Part shown: positions 35,548 through 47,227 of the stretch, in pieces
Numbering within the stretch: position 1 is the stretch's first letter
Layout: every line of letters begins with the position of its first letter
NCBI RefSeq assembly: GCF_026151205.1
Contig: NC_087074.1
Coordinates: forward strand, 8,287,726 to 8,351,725
Reading direction: 5' to 3'
Source of the DNA: Bolinopsis microptera
Lineage: Eukaryota; Ctenophora; Tentaculata; Lobata; Bolinopsidae
Length of the DNA: 64,000 nucleotides
Program-made: the position numbers and the translations under genes
The notes under the pieces: model-generated
The model's input: the letters and a program-made list of their open reading frames with translations, nothing else
What the model was told of the DNA's origin: nothing
Database searches by the model: none

Positions 35548-36617
35548 GGATTCCAAGATTGTCAATTATTTAAGCTTGGCTCGATATTTTAGCGTATCCC
35601 TGAAACTTTGCATGACTATTTTACATGACTATTTTACATGACTATTTTTTTATAGCCATGGTGTAATATATATAGTAAAAATAGCCATCTTCCGGGAAGA
35701 TCGAGGAAGCAGGAATGGATAGCGCGCGTTTTCTGCGCGTTTTTTGGTGCCTGAATGCGTAAAAAATAGTCAAGCAATCTCGGTATGCGCTCGATTCGAA
35801 CTTCAAGTCGGTTATAAGATTTGCGCGGCGTAATAACGCGTAACCCGGAGAGCGACCAATTTTCATTTAATTTTAAATTAATTTGAAAATATTTTCCGCG
35901 AGAATCTTTTTTTACCGGTTATCAACCAATCTTGACTAGGTGTTAAATTCCTGGACGCCTGACTATTTGCCACTGGGGGGTTGGGGGTCCCCCCTTTTTT
36001 CTTTTTTTTTTTCTTTTTTTTTCACGTATACGATCTGAGCCAAGCAGTATCATGACAGTTGATAGTTCAAATTGCAAGGTGTCCTGGACGAGCAAATCAT
36101 ATAAATTACCTGTAGTGGGATGCGCTTGATGTGCTTTGTACCGTTTACAATTAAAACTATGTGTTAAATTGCCATTGGTAAACTATCATAACAGTGGAGT
36201 TCCCACCTAGCGCCACCTCTCAGTTTTCACTCGTAGGTGGGAACTCCACTGTAAAGATGATTATTATAGTGCTCATCTCTTTGTGACATTTATTCTCCTT
36301 CAGCCTCTACTACTCACTCTACTGCCTCATCTTCTGAACATCATTATCTTTAGTATAGTTGAGGATTCTCAACACCCACTTCCAAGTTGAGTACTCTCGA
36401 CAGTACTATACTGTATCATGCCGATTGTATGATTTATAAGAAAATTTGACGATGGTTCATAATATTTCGCTTGCCCAAACATTATAAAGTTACTGAACAG
36501 TTTTGCATCAGATCCTAACCAGATTCAATGTCTACTGTATTACCTATATTTTTCAATAAATTGATTCGATAAGATCAAATGTATTTTCCAACACTAGCCT
36601 ATGTACTTTCAGATCTT
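34859..36617. other. LINE 3' flank and non-coding DNA
   Basis: Contains a triple ACATGACTATTTT repeat (35611-35645), a poly-pyrimidine run at about 35986-36023 and the perfect hairpin at 36191-36252. No gene recognised. Confidence 0.5.
36191..36252. other. Perfect 19 bp hairpin, 24 nt loop
   Basis: ACAGTGGAGTTCCCACCTA (36191-36209) is exactly complementary to 36234-36252. The size and perfect pairing fit a small-RNA precursor or a tiny fold-back element. It lies about 370 bp upstream of the first XK-related gene. Confidence 0.7.
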
Positions 36618-38402
36618 ATGGCTGATATAGAACTTGATGTTGTTGTTATACCTGATGAAGGGACTACCACCGAACCAACTGCTTTAGCAATTGACGAGGA
36701 ATCTTTTAAAAGCAGGCTATATTCATTTCTGTGGGAGAGAAAAAAAGCTATTGTGTTCAGGTTGCTAGCTATGGTTGCAATAGGATTTGATATCTATTCA
36801 GTTTGGAAGAAATATTCTCGAGGTCATTATAAATGGGTCATTATTGCTGTTACTTTTTTGCTGATGAATCCTCTTATTGGATCGATTTACTCACTGTGTT
36901 GTGAAGTGCTTGAAAAAGGTAGCTGTGAGAGCCCATTGAGTTCAAAGAAAGAAAAGAAGTCTCGGGATGAAATTAAAGACTACACAAAATTGGCAGCATC
37001 TGATTCAGTTCAAGGGTTTAATGATGTAGTCATGAGTTTAGATTACGAATCGGATTCAAGCACTGAAGGAACCATTCCTGAAAAGCCAAAGCCATCAAAG
37101 GCAAAGAAAAAGAAAGTTGCCCTCAGATTTGATGATACACCACCAAATAAAGCTCCATCTAAGCAAAGGAAAATAAAGAAAGGGACTTATGTGGAGCCAG
37201 GAATCATGGATCCTAAAATGGAGGGAGACGAAGATTATTCAGAACCAGTATCAAAAGCATCTAGTGTATCAAGATTATCACCTAAAAAGTTCCTTTTGGG
37301 AGTCAAAGAACACTGCTCTTGGGGAATGGTCTTATCTCATATTTTCCTCTTCCCCAAAGAGTATAAATTTTATTATGTATCAAAGATACTTTGGAGATAT
37401 TACAAAGAACCATTCAATAAAGAAGCAACATCACACATTAAAAATGCCTCCGTAAAAGAGGTATCATTTAAACCTTTGTGGAATGAGTATATCTACCGAG
37501 AAATAATTTCTAAACAGCTGTCTCTTCTCATGGCAGTTGCTCAGACAATACCAGTGACTTTTATAGAACTTCTCTACTGGTCTATGGAATCTCAAACGAT
37601 TGCAAAATATAATACAGATTCTGATACTTCTTTTTTTAATGTGAAAAGTTTTCACGGTGAGCAATTCAACATTTTTGAGCTTGCCTCTCTCATGATTAAT
37701 ATGATCAATATATCATATAGGGTGGTATCTTTGATGAATCAAACCAGAAAACTAAACTTCTCCAAAGAGGATCTGGGGTTATTTCACAAAATCTATCTCA
37801 CAATAATCTACTTCTTCTTGCTAACATCCAGGATTATCAGCCTTTATTTTGTTATGTGTCTCACTCAAAATGGAATTGTTTTCACAATATCAATCCTTTG
37901 TGTGCAATTCTCAATTACATACCTAGTCACCAAGGATCTATATGCGGAAGGAAACCAGGTAACAATGGTAATGTCCAACCTGTTGATGCTGTTTCTTTAT
38001 GTGCCACCAAAGTTTGGAAGAAGAATTACCATGTTCAGTTATCATGTTATCATTCTTGTTGAGATGATTGCCATGCTTGTTTTTGGTTGTTATCAGCTGC
38101 CTACATCCACTGATCTTAATCCAAGTCCAACTATTTCTGTAGTTGGTCAAGATGTACCACCTTATACCTTCTATTGGTTCTATGCTTCTTCTCTGGTTAT
38201 GTTTATTGTTGTGTGGTTTTTGAACTCTGAACGTGTTTCAAAGTGCCTCTTCAAGTATCGTGAGAAGATGGATAGAGGCCAGATAAGGGAGGTGCTTCGA
38301 GAGGCAAATTCCACATTTGGGACTGATTATCAAATCATCGTTGGATACTTCGGTCAAGACAAATCATCCTTTTCCGCTCAACAAACAATTCATCTATTTT
38401 AA
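36618..38402 (+). CDS. XK-related multi-pass membrane protein, copy 1
   Basis: About 594 aa from ATG 36618 (MADIELDVVV), chosen because an acceptor-like TGTACTTTCAG ends five bases upstream; the frame is open to 36579. Membrane segments are predicted at residues 44-62 and 73-93, matching the XK/XKR signature (D-x-x-S/T-x-x...GHY-W...). A hydrophilic Lys/Ser-rich insert follows at about 100-225. Further segments run QLSLLMAVAQTIPVTFIELL, FNIFELASLMINMINISYRV, a Phe/Leu-rich pair, and a last span before LNSERVSKCLFK. Known XKR proteins act at the plasma membrane, some as caspase-activated phospholipid scramblases. No caspase site can be asserted, so function is inference from fold. A paralogue follows about 0.7 kb downstream. 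Confidence 0.65.
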   Translation: MADIELDVVVIPDEGTTTEPTALAIDEESFKSRLYSFLWERKKAIVFRLLAMVAIGFDIYSVWKKYSRGHYKWVIIAVTFLLMNPLIGSIYSLCCEVLEKGSCESPLSSKKEKKSRDEIKDYTKLAASDSVQGFNDVVMSLDYESDSSTEGTIPEKPKPSKAKKKKVALRFDDTPPNKAPSKQRKIKKGTYVEPGIMDPKMEGDEDYSEPVSKASSVSRLSPKKFLLGVKEHCSWGMVLSHIFLFPKEYKFYYVSKILWRYYKEPFNKEATSHIKNASVKEVSFKPLWNEYIYREIISKQLSLLMAVAQTIPVTFIELLYWSMESQTIAKYNTDSDTSFFNVKSFHGEQFNIFELASLMINMINISYRVVSLMNQTRKLNFSKEDLGLFHKIYLTIIYFFLLTSRIISLYFVMCLTQNGIVFTISILCVQFSITYLVTKDLYAEGNQVTMVMSNLLMLFLYVPPKFGRRITMFSYHVIILVEMIAMLVFGCYQLPTSTDLNPSPTISVVGQDVPPYTFYWFYASSLVMFIVVWFLNSERVSKCLFKYREKMDRGQIREVLREANSTFGTDYQIIVGYFGQDKSSFSAQQTIHLF

Positions 38403-39081
38403 GTGAACAATTTAAAGAGCTATGATAGTTGATTATTATATGTTTTAACTTGTAATTGAGTAACTAACACCTTAAATTGTATGATTTGATCTGGCTTAGT
38501 TGCAAATTATGCTTATTTATGGCATGGTAGCTGATTTATTCCTGATGATAATTATAACCTTTTGGGATTCAAAATAATTTTAGCAGTATTTTATTTAAAA
38601 ACTGTTAAATTTTTAGATTTTTATCTTATATTTTTATTCAAACATTTGTGGATTTTTTCTATGTTAGAGATTTGTGAAATTGCCCAATTGGCTGCCTTTT
38701 TTTCATTTTTGCTGTTAAAATATTTGAATATCGTTCAAGTTGCTCGTAGTGCATGATCTGATGTAGCTTACAGTACTATTTCTCGAGTGATTCGGAAATT
38801 ATACTGTTATGTATACTATTATTATATGTGTGCTATGCTCATTTGAATAACTGCTTACAAAATTGCATTCGTAATTCGAGTACAAATTGAATTTCAATTC
38901 GAAAATAGATTCTCATCTGTTTTAATAAATACTAATTGTGTTGAGTGGAATATCTGACCGGGATCTGACCTATTACTTTTTCACATTACAAGTAATGTTA
39001 TTGACACTTTTCATCACCAATTGTAATTGTAATCATCAGCTAACATTCTTATTGTTAACTAGTAACTATGGTATGATGCAG

Positions 39082-40872
39082 ATGGTGGCATCGAATTATG
39101 AGTCGATACCAAGTGACAACCATAATGCAACTGATTTAAAGAGAACTCCTAAGCTTGTCAATTTAAATCTATGCAGGAGAGTCTGGATTTTTGTGCTGGA
39201 GAGGAAGTGGGCTATCATATTCAGAATACTTGGATTTGTTGCCCTTTATTTTGACGTTTACTCCATCACCAAGAAATTTCGGAGGGGGCATTATGGATGG
39301 GCTGTGTCTTCAGTGCTACTACTCATTCTTACTCGTATCATTGGTTCTTTTTACTCTCTGTATTGTGAGGTTATAGAAAAACGTAGCCTTGGCCGTGAAG
39401 AGGAAACTGTAGAAATGTTACATACAGGAGCTGAAGGTGGTTTTGCTGGTGATGAGCATCTGGAACAGCTATCAGAATCAGATGACGGTCAAGACCTGGA
39501 AACAGATGATGTTCACGAACCTGAGTTGCATACTTCACATCAGTCTGCTAATATTTCTAAATCGGATGGAATAGAAGAAAATGCAGAAATGAAGGAACAG
39601 AGTAGTAAGAAATCCGGAATAACTTTTCTCCCGACTGTGATTCGGAAATCTTTTAAAAGGAAGAAACCTGAAAGTCAGCTTGAATCGACACCCTCATACC
39701 GTGGTTCATATCATGGTTCTTACATGGAGCCTAGATTTAAGAGGCAACAGGATTTACCTTGGAAAGAATTTGTCACTGGAGTTAGTCAACATTGTACACT
39801 AAGCATGAAATTATCACATTTTTTCCCGATACCCTTCCCTCAAGAATATCAATTTTGCAGAACATCCCACATTTTATGGACCCATTATGCAGAAGAATAT
39901 TGTAAGAATGCCTGTAAGATGATTAAAAAGGCTGGTGTCCAAGAAGCTTGTTTCCGGCCTTTTCTACTGAAATATACCCAATGGAAAGTAATTTCAAAAC
40001 AAATATCGTTGATCATGGCCACGGTTCAGACTATCCCTATGATATTGATCGAGCTATTGTATTGGACAGTGTTGTCAGAAGAGATATTTAAAGGCAGCAA
40101 GTTCTTGTTTTTTGATTTGTCAAGCTATGGGGGAAATCGATTCAACATATTTGAACTTGCATCATTGGTTATCAATATCGTGAACATTTCGTACAGGCTT
40201 GTTTCCCTTACAGGACAAATGAGGAAACTCAACTTCTTAAAACAAAATATGAAAACGGTGCACAAAGTCTACTTAACAATGATTTACTCTTTTTTACTTC
40301 TATCTAGAATACTGAGCATATATTTGGTAATGTGTCTCAATGGAAATGGCACTGTTTTTGCTCTGTTTGTTTTGTTAAACCAGTTTGTTATTGTCTGCGT
40401 TATCTCATTTAACTTTACAGAAAATGAGGAAAGCGATAACCCTGTTGCTGAAGACAACAAACTGAGCACTTTGCTCTCAAACTTATTCATGGTGTTTCTT
40501 TACCTGCCACCTGAAAAAGGGAAGCGAATATCCATGTTTGGTTACTATATTATAATGGGCTTTGAAATGTTGGCAATGTTTGGTTTTGGATGCTTTCAAT
40601 TAAATACTGACTCTAATTTGGAAGATACAATCACCATTGTTGGGCATGAACTAGCTGCGAGTCATTTTTACATGATTTATGGAGGAACTTTTGTTATTTT
40701 CATTGGATGCTGGATCCTTGGCTCAGAGCGAGTTTCAAAACGCATGTTTCTTTATAAGAAAGAACTTACATGGCAATACATTCAAACTGAAATATATAAT
40801 GCCAACTCTAAGTATTTTACTAGTTATAAAATTGATGTGATTGTCATGACAGGACATTCCATTATAATTTGA
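39082..40872 (+). CDS. XK-related multi-pass membrane protein, copy 2
   Basis: About 596 aa from ATG 39082 (MVASNYESIP), placed directly after an acceptor-like TATGATGCAG; the frame is open further up to 38938. It has the same layout as its neighbour: RRVWIFVLERKWAIIFRILG with FDVYSI...RRGHYGWAV at the N-terminus, an acidic then basic insert at about residues 100-230, then KQISLIMATVQTIPMILIEL, FNIFELASLVINIVNISYRL and SERVSKRMFLYKK near the end. The insert differs strongly from copy 1 while membrane segments are conserved, typical of old tandem duplicates. It is likely a lipid scramblase-like or transport protein of the XK family; the substrate is not shown. Confidence 0.65.
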   Translation: MVASNYESIPSDNHNATDLKRTPKLVNLNLCRRVWIFVLERKWAIIFRILGFVALYFDVYSITKKFRRGHYGWAVSSVLLLILTRIIGSFYSLYCEVIEKRSLGREEETVEMLHTGAEGGFAGDEHLEQLSESDDGQDLETDDVHEPELHTSHQSANISKSDGIEENAEMKEQSSKKSGITFLPTVIRKSFKRKKPESQLESTPSYRGSYHGSYMEPRFKRQQDLPWKEFVTGVSQHCTLSMKLSHFFPIPFPQEYQFCRTSHILWTHYAEEYCKNACKMIKKAGVQEACFRPFLLKYTQWKVISKQISLIMATVQTIPMILIELLYWTVLSEEIFKGSKFLFFDLSSYGGNRFNIFELASLVINIVNISYRLVSLTGQMRKLNFLKQNMKTVHKVYLTMIYSFLLLSRILSIYLVMCLNGNGTVFALFVLLNQFVIVCVISFNFTENEESDNPVAEDNKLSTLLSNLFMVFLYLPPEKGKRISMFGYYIIMGFEMLAMFGFGCFQLNTDSNLEDTITIVGHELAASHFYMIYGGTFVIFIGCWILGSERVSKRMFLYKKELTWQYIQTEIYNANSKYFTSYKIDVIVMTGHSIII

Positions 40873-41495
40873 TAATTATTCTATAATATTATTTTTAGAA
40901 TTGTTCCGTAGTTAAACATTATATCTGTGACGTGTTGTAGCTTTATTAATTAAGTCAGTCTACTGATAAAGTACACATGATTAATGCTTATTGATGAATC
41001 GATCGACAGTAAATTTTTTATTATTGATTATATTATTAGTGATATTATTACTGATTTTAAACTTTTTAAATTAAAGGAACCTTTATCTTTTTATAACTTT
41101 TTAATTTTTAGCACAATATCAATATTTTAACTCTTATCACTTTTTATTCTGTATTGAAAGTTTTGTTAATTTATAAGTCTTATTATACAGTATATCAGAT
41201 TGATCAGTTTTAATTGAATTTGATAATTTTGTATACTAAATTAATTAAGGATGTCAACTGTGAATAGTAAATAGTACTATGTTTATAACTGTCTGGCTCT
41301 TTACATCAAAGAAGATCAGTCACTCCGTTTGTCTGATTTACTATTCCCAAGAAATAAAAGGATTATATTGATGATGTGTGCCACACTGGTATACGATAAT
41401 ATTTCACGTTATCGACAATTTTGATTAGATTAGGCAAATTAAGTGCCTAACAAGGCGATTAATTATTCAACAATTTAGTAGGATCCAGTATCAAG
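40873..41495. other. Intergenic, AT-rich
   Basis: 3' flank of the second XK-related gene and promoter side of MED15. An AATAAA-type signal is visible at 41354. Nothing else recognised. Confidence 0.45.
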
Positions 41496-44400
41496 ATGCA
41501 GAAGAAACCATGGGCGAAGAAAGAGATCCGGCAGCAGAACATCAAGAAGTTGCGGCAAGCGCTGCAGAACTGCGGCAAGGCAGAGAGTGAGAGCGTGGAG
41601 GAGTTTGAGCAGCAGATCCTGGACAAGAGCCGGTCTATGGAGGAGTACTTACAGAATGTAGCCAAGGTGGGCAAATTAGTAGATCACGTGCTGTTTTGAT
41701 AGTCACGTGATTCTTTGTACTGTCACATGATTCTCTGTACTGTCACGTGCTGCTTTTAACGCAACATGGCTTGGCTGGCATGTTCTTTCACTGCCAGATT
41801 TCATATAGCAAATCTTCACTTAGCGTAAATAGTAACCCGTCAACTTATAAATATATTGAAACTAGATAATGAATTAATGGTATGTAAAGGTTAGAGGGGT
41901 CCAGGGCCGTGCGGTCGAAAATGAACATCAGATCATTTAGCTCTGACTATTGCATCCTCAGTTGACTTGGTATAGCATTTGGTTACCCGATACCCAGTTA
42001 GAGTCTGAATTACCTAGAAATATTTGAACTATTAGCTCGAGCTTTGTGGTCACATCTTTTGTTTCCTCTACATAATATTCAGAGCTACATTTCTTGAATT
42101 TCAGTGTAACAATGCAATGGTTGACCTTTTAATCTGATTTGATGTACAATACTGAAAACATCGGATCACTTTGCAGGGCTTTGCTTTTAAACATCTCGAG
42201 CATTATTAAAGTACTACTTAAGCTTTTAAGGAATTATAAATTAAAAACCTATTGTTCCATCAATTTGCTTCACACACTTAAAGAAAATCTCCCAACCCCA
42301 GGTATTAGTGCACTGCAGTAACAGTAACAAGATGCAGAACCGGCACATGGCAGGGCAAGTTCCCCACAACTCCAACATAATGCCAGGTATGCACGGTGCG
42401 GTACCAGGAGGACCCGGCCACCACCCCCCATCTCAAGCTCCACAGCCTGGCATGATGCAGATGCATCCCGGACAGATGACCCAGGGAGACCCTGGTGGCC
42501 CGGGTATGATGGGACCAGGGATGGCTCCGGGTCCCGGGGGTGTGCAGATGGGTATGATTCAGAGAAGACAAATGTTCAGTAACCCTAATGTTCACCCTGG
42601 ATCTCCTCATGTTCAGTCTACTGGGGGACCTGTACCTGACGAGGACCAATTGTATGCTGTGAGTATTTTATTATAGTAGCGAATAATAATGCAGTGATGA
42701 TATTGAAGTTGGATTGTTAGGGTGTAAGATCGTTTAATAGTTTTAATTTTTCCCGTATAGTTATATTCTTTCAAAGAAATGTGACAAAGTATAACCATAC
42801 ATTTCTTTCTTGATTTGCGAATCAAATCACGAAGTTGGCCGTATTCCAGAAAATGTGCACAGTTTAAATCTCTCCTCAAATCTCGTTTTGCATTTCAGAT
42901 GAAGTTAGCGGAACTACAGAAGAAGTACATAGTCCCGCTCCAAAAACTAAAAGAAAAGAATGCCCAGAAAAAGAGCGGTGAAATGAAAAGAATAGACGAA
43001 GTTCTTGACGTTCTCATGTCATCACGGAAGATAAAGATGGATAACCTAGTCAGCATAGAGTCAGTTCTGTTCAAGCTGTTTACCAACAAGTCGTCCAGTA
43101 GTGGGGACTCTGGTTCCGTTGAAAGACCTCCAATGTCAGCTGATAAAGCCGCGCACTTAGCTGCTGGTGAGATTCTTATAATGCTCACTTTATCACATTT
43201 TATTGCACTTTATCACACTTTATCACACTTGATCGCACTTTATCACACTTTATAAAATCTCATATTTATTTATCACGCCTCATTACAAATACCAGGGGTG
43301 CTCAAATTCCCTGATTTTTGATTATCTCATTGTCTATTGATTTTGTCATTTTATCGTCTCATCGAGTAAGTCACCAGACTTACACTACTGGACATTTAGA
43401 TTTCTAAACGCTCCATCCCACAGGAGGCTCAGTTGACAAAGCAGCACAACTAGCTGGTAACGTTAGAAACACCCACTTCTGTCAGCCCCTGATAGACGGT
43501 GTTGCTAATCACGCCTGTAACTCTTCTTTCTTTCATACTGTCAGGTGAGCTTTACATTGTAACCTAGACGTCTTCTTAGACCCACTTAAAACACTCAGTT
43601 AATCTTTGTGGATTGCCCAGCTGTTTATTTTATACTTTACGCAACACGTTGAGATAGTAATTATACCATTTGCTAACTAAACCGTTCATATTATGACTTT
43701 CTTCATAATATCACAAATAGTTCAGCATTTTCTTTGTTCAATTAAGAACTGATGGAATAAAAATATCATAATGATTTTAATCAAATCAAAGTTGGAATAA
43801 AGGAAATTATTTTCATAAAATAATCTCGTACTCTATCGAATATAATGCCACTTATACAATATTTACCATGCTAGTTATATCCTCCTTACAAGCTTTAACA
43901 TCATTCTGGGTATTTTAACTTGTTCTAGAATCAAATCAACAAACTTAATAAATTAATCGGTGATAACTGTGTCTTTAACTCAAAGTATATCATAAAAGAT
44001 ACTGCCACAAGTTCCCTCACTATCAACTAAACAAACAAGGTCCATAATCCACATTACCAAGGCGGGTAATCACCCAGATGATCAACAAACAGTCCGTTCG
44101 TTTCCTGAGTAGCATTCCTTATAGCATCTCTAACTCCCTCAATAGACTCCACCACAGGTACCTCAGCTTTAAGTTTACCTCTGCTGCCCATGTCAGTGGC
44201 AGCCCACCCGGGGCAGACTGCTAGTGCTATCACCCCCTCTCCTCCGTACTGCGCTGCTAGGTTCCGTGCTGTTCTATTAATAGCCACCTTGCTGCACCTG
44301 TAATCGTACGCTCCCCCTATCATGAACCTCTTGTGGCCTACAGACCCTGATTTGGAGCTCATGGACAAAATTTTAGTTTTGTTTGGGTTTCTGGATGCTG

Positions 44401-46860
44401 CCAGCCTGATAAGCTTTATCAGACCTTTGGTGAGCAAGGTGGGTCCTATAAAGTTGTTGTTATAAGTTCTGTGCAGTTCAGACCCCTCCACAGTCTCAAT
44501 CCCCTCACTGCAGTAATGTGGCATGATCCCCGCGTTGTTCACCAGCAGGTTCAGCCCCCCATCTCTCAGTTTATCCTCACAAAACTTCACCACATTCTCT
44601 CTGTCCACCTCGCTGGTAACCTCTAACTTTACTACTGAGAACTTGATCTTATCAGTAGTGTTCTCCTGGATTAGTTGGTGAAGCTGTTTGGCGTTGTCTG
44701 GACTCCTACAACAGCAGATGTAGTAAGCGGAGCCTTCTGATTGGTGTGTTGCTGCTACACATTGTTTGATGAACTCGTATCCCAGACCTCGGTTAGCCCC
44801 TGTTACCAGGCACGTCCATCCTAGATCTATCATGGTTCTGTACTAGGGGAATGTTCAGCGTTATTATCTTCTTCATAATCAATATTTGTGGGAAATATCT
44901 GGGAAATGTTTAGCATTATCTTCACGGTCAATGGCAAATAAAAATCAGTAGTTCCGCAATCAGACAAAGGCGATTAGATACGTAAAACAAAGTGTTTACT
45001 TTAAACAGCGTATACTTGGAGAGACCGACGTCTGACAATGGTAAAGTTATCAGAAATATCTTAAGATTACAGAACAACAGATCACTAAGCCAGTAAACTA
45101 GGTTAAGCTGTCCCCACCCGCGCTTGTTGACTGAAATAACGCTACTGAGCCCTTAAGTATTGCTTTTGAAAACAATGGAATCATGGACCACAATCCACGT
45201 TTCTCCCTCTATTTCGATCAGTAATCCTGTTAAAGATAACCCGAGCCACAAGTAGTATAACTTTCACCCATCCCACCTGAACAATGTGCGCGTTTGTCAG
45301 GGTTTGTTTAGTGTAAAACACACCATTCTTTGAAACAAGAATCTGATTATATAATTAGCTGGAGTAACAGGAGTCTGAAAACAGTTGTAGCTCTCTCTTT
45401 CTTCTTGGGGTGTTATGATGATACTATTGTGAGGTTTTGAGAAGCTTCTGGTGTGGTGACTGAAACCATTTAACAAGTTTAACATAGCAGGAATCACGAT
45501 CAAATATGTGGGGTTACTATTCTAAATATGTGGGGTAACTATTCCATCATGCCTTAGACCGTGCATGATTAGAAATTCTAGGAGTTAGATGAGTTCTATT
45601 ATTATTTTAGTGAATAATTGATCTGACACTTTCCATTATAACACGCGGTTATTCCAGACGTACATTTGGTTTGGGACTGTACTCGTTACACGGGGATGTT
45701 ACCCAGTATCCGCCAGCTAAGAGGCCTAAGAAGGGGGAGCCATGCACACTTGAGATTCTGGACAGTGAGATAGAGCGCCTTCCTACTGTATTCAAGGTGT
45801 GTAATGGTAGTGATTAATGATGAAGTTTAATAAAAACCACTATTATATTTAATACCAACACGTGTACGTTATACAATACAGTGCGGTGAAGGTTGTTTTG
45901 CAAGATTTCCTTAGATATCAACTTCAATGGGAACATCGATAACAATCGTTAGGATGTTTTGTTAATTTGTTTGTTTTATTTGCTATGAGATTTTGGTATA
46001 CGTATATCATAATTTGCAGATAATCTTTTTCGCGTGAGCTATTTAACGAACATTAATTGTCTTTCTAGGCACAAGTAAAGAACAGGTCCCGAGGGGATCT
46101 GGAAGTTGAAGTGAAGCACATGAAACACAGTATAGTACCTTCTCTCTGTGTGGTAGTACCCAAGAAATACCCTGAACAATCGCCCTGGGTAAGTTTCATC
46201 ATTAAGTTATTAACTTATGATATTATATTATTGTCACTTTACTTTACGTTAATTTAAATTGGTCGAGTACAACTATTTGACTGACATACATTTCTGTACT
46301 CTGACAATTTGTGTGACCCCTCCCAACAATGTTGTTACGTACCTACATAACTGTGCTTATATTTAATGTTATATAATTCTAGATCAGAATTGCAGGAAAT
46401 TCCTTTTCCAAGCTCTAGGAACTGAATTCCTGAGTGTATTGTAAATGTATAACACTGATAAAGCGAATTTGATACTGGATAATTGTCAAATGACAACTGC
46501 ATTGTCATGATATAAAGTTGCACTCGGGCTGCTAGTTGCATGTTTCCGGTTGTTTTTCCAGTAGACAGTAGTTTTAGTCAGTATTATTATGTACTAACAA
46601 GCTTCACATAGTCCTTGACACTAAACAAAGTGGCACAATGTTTGTAATATCTTACAATAAAGATTTAAGCTAAAATCTATCATATCGAATTACAGGTGAA
46701 AGGAACGAGAAATAAACTAGGATTAGCGATTGAGAAAGATCTGGAAAACAATCTAATAGCAATGTCAATGAACTGCACTCTGACGGAGATCTTACTGTAT
46801 TGGGAGGTTTGTATCAAGAAGTGTTTGAAAAACAGAATATCTCGTGTCAAGGGAACATGA
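41496..46860 (+). CDS. MED15: Mediator complex subunit 15
   Basis: Exons 41496-41666, 42302-42658, 42899-43166, 43424-43544, 45658-45796, 46069-46188 and 46696-46860. Their phases agree and give 446 aa. Exon 1 encodes the N-terminal KIX-like helix bundle (IKKLRQALQNCGKAESESVE...SMEEYLQNVAK). Exon 2 is Gly/Pro/Met-rich linker. Exon 3 carries the conserved central helices (YIVPLQKLKEKN...IDEVLDVLMSS). Exons 4-7 form the C-terminal Mediator-binding domain, including FCQPLIDGVANHACNS and CVVVPKKYPEQSPW. In other animals this subunit is in the Mediator tail and receives signals from activators such as SREBP. At 446 aa it is shorter than vertebrate MED15, mainly through a smaller Gln-rich middle. 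Intron 4 contains an antisense gene. Confidence 0.9.
43187..43253. repeat. Tandem CTTTATCACA repeat
   Basis: Seven degenerate copies of a 10-11 bp unit directly after the donor of MED15 exon 3. Confidence 0.8.
44054..44833 (-). CDS. Short-chain dehydrogenase/reductase, C-factor-like
   Basis: Single-exon 259 aa protein. It has the classical SDR layout: cofactor motif TGANRGLG (residues 11-18), NNAG (99-102), catalytic Ser in SMSSKSGS (about 157-164) and YRCSK (178-182) for the Tyr-x-x-x-Lys pair. CPGWAATDMG follows. It is an NAD(P)-dependent oxidoreductase, probably cytosolic and soluble; the substrate is not predictable. It lies antisense within intron 4 of MED15, so the two transcription units overlap. 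Lack of introns while neighbours are intron-rich could mean a retrogene origin (inference). An acceptor-like CTAGTACAG lies 4 bases before the ATG. Confidence 0.9.
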   Translation of the reverse strand: MIDLGWTCLVTGANRGLGYEFIKQCVAATHQSEGSAYYICCCRSPDNAKQLHQLIQENTTDKIKFSVVKLEVTSEVDRENVVKFCEDKLRDGGLNLLVNNAGIMPHYCSEGIETVEGSELHRTYNNNFIGPTLLTKGLIKLIRLAASRNPNKTKILSMSSKSGSVGHKRFMIGGAYDYRCSKVAINRTARNLAAQYGGEGVIALAVCPGWAATDMGSRGKLKAEVPVVESIEGVRDAIRNATQETNGLFVDHLGDYPPW

Positions 46861-47227
46861 ACATTGGAACGGATGATATAATTATGTTATCACACTTGAT
46901 AAGTTTGAATGCTAAAGGATGACGACACAATATTTCAGATGGTATTTTGATTAATATAAAAACATTGATTGTATTCCATCATGAGAATCGCCCAGGGTTG
47001 AATAATTGATAATCTAATGTACCCTTATTTGAAATTTAAGATTCGTTCTGCATTGTTATTATTTGATGGATTTTGTCAACTAAAGTGTGTTTTTATTGAG
47101 TCTAAATTGATCTATTATTGCTCCTAATAATAAACCAAAACCACAAAATTTAAATCTGTTTCATTCAAAATTCAAATACATACAACAGTTTTATAACAAG
47201 GACCTAATCTCGACAATCATTGTTAGG
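46861..47227. other. MED15-SNX3 intergenic
   Basis: A gap of about 370 bp between the MED15 stop and the SNX3 start; the SNX3 promoter and leader must be here or the genes share a transcript. No element can be supported. Confidence 0.4.

Noticed and set aside
42305-42649. His/Ser/Arg-rich minus-strand frame
   Set aside because: Complement of the Gly/Pro/Met-rich MED15 exon 2.
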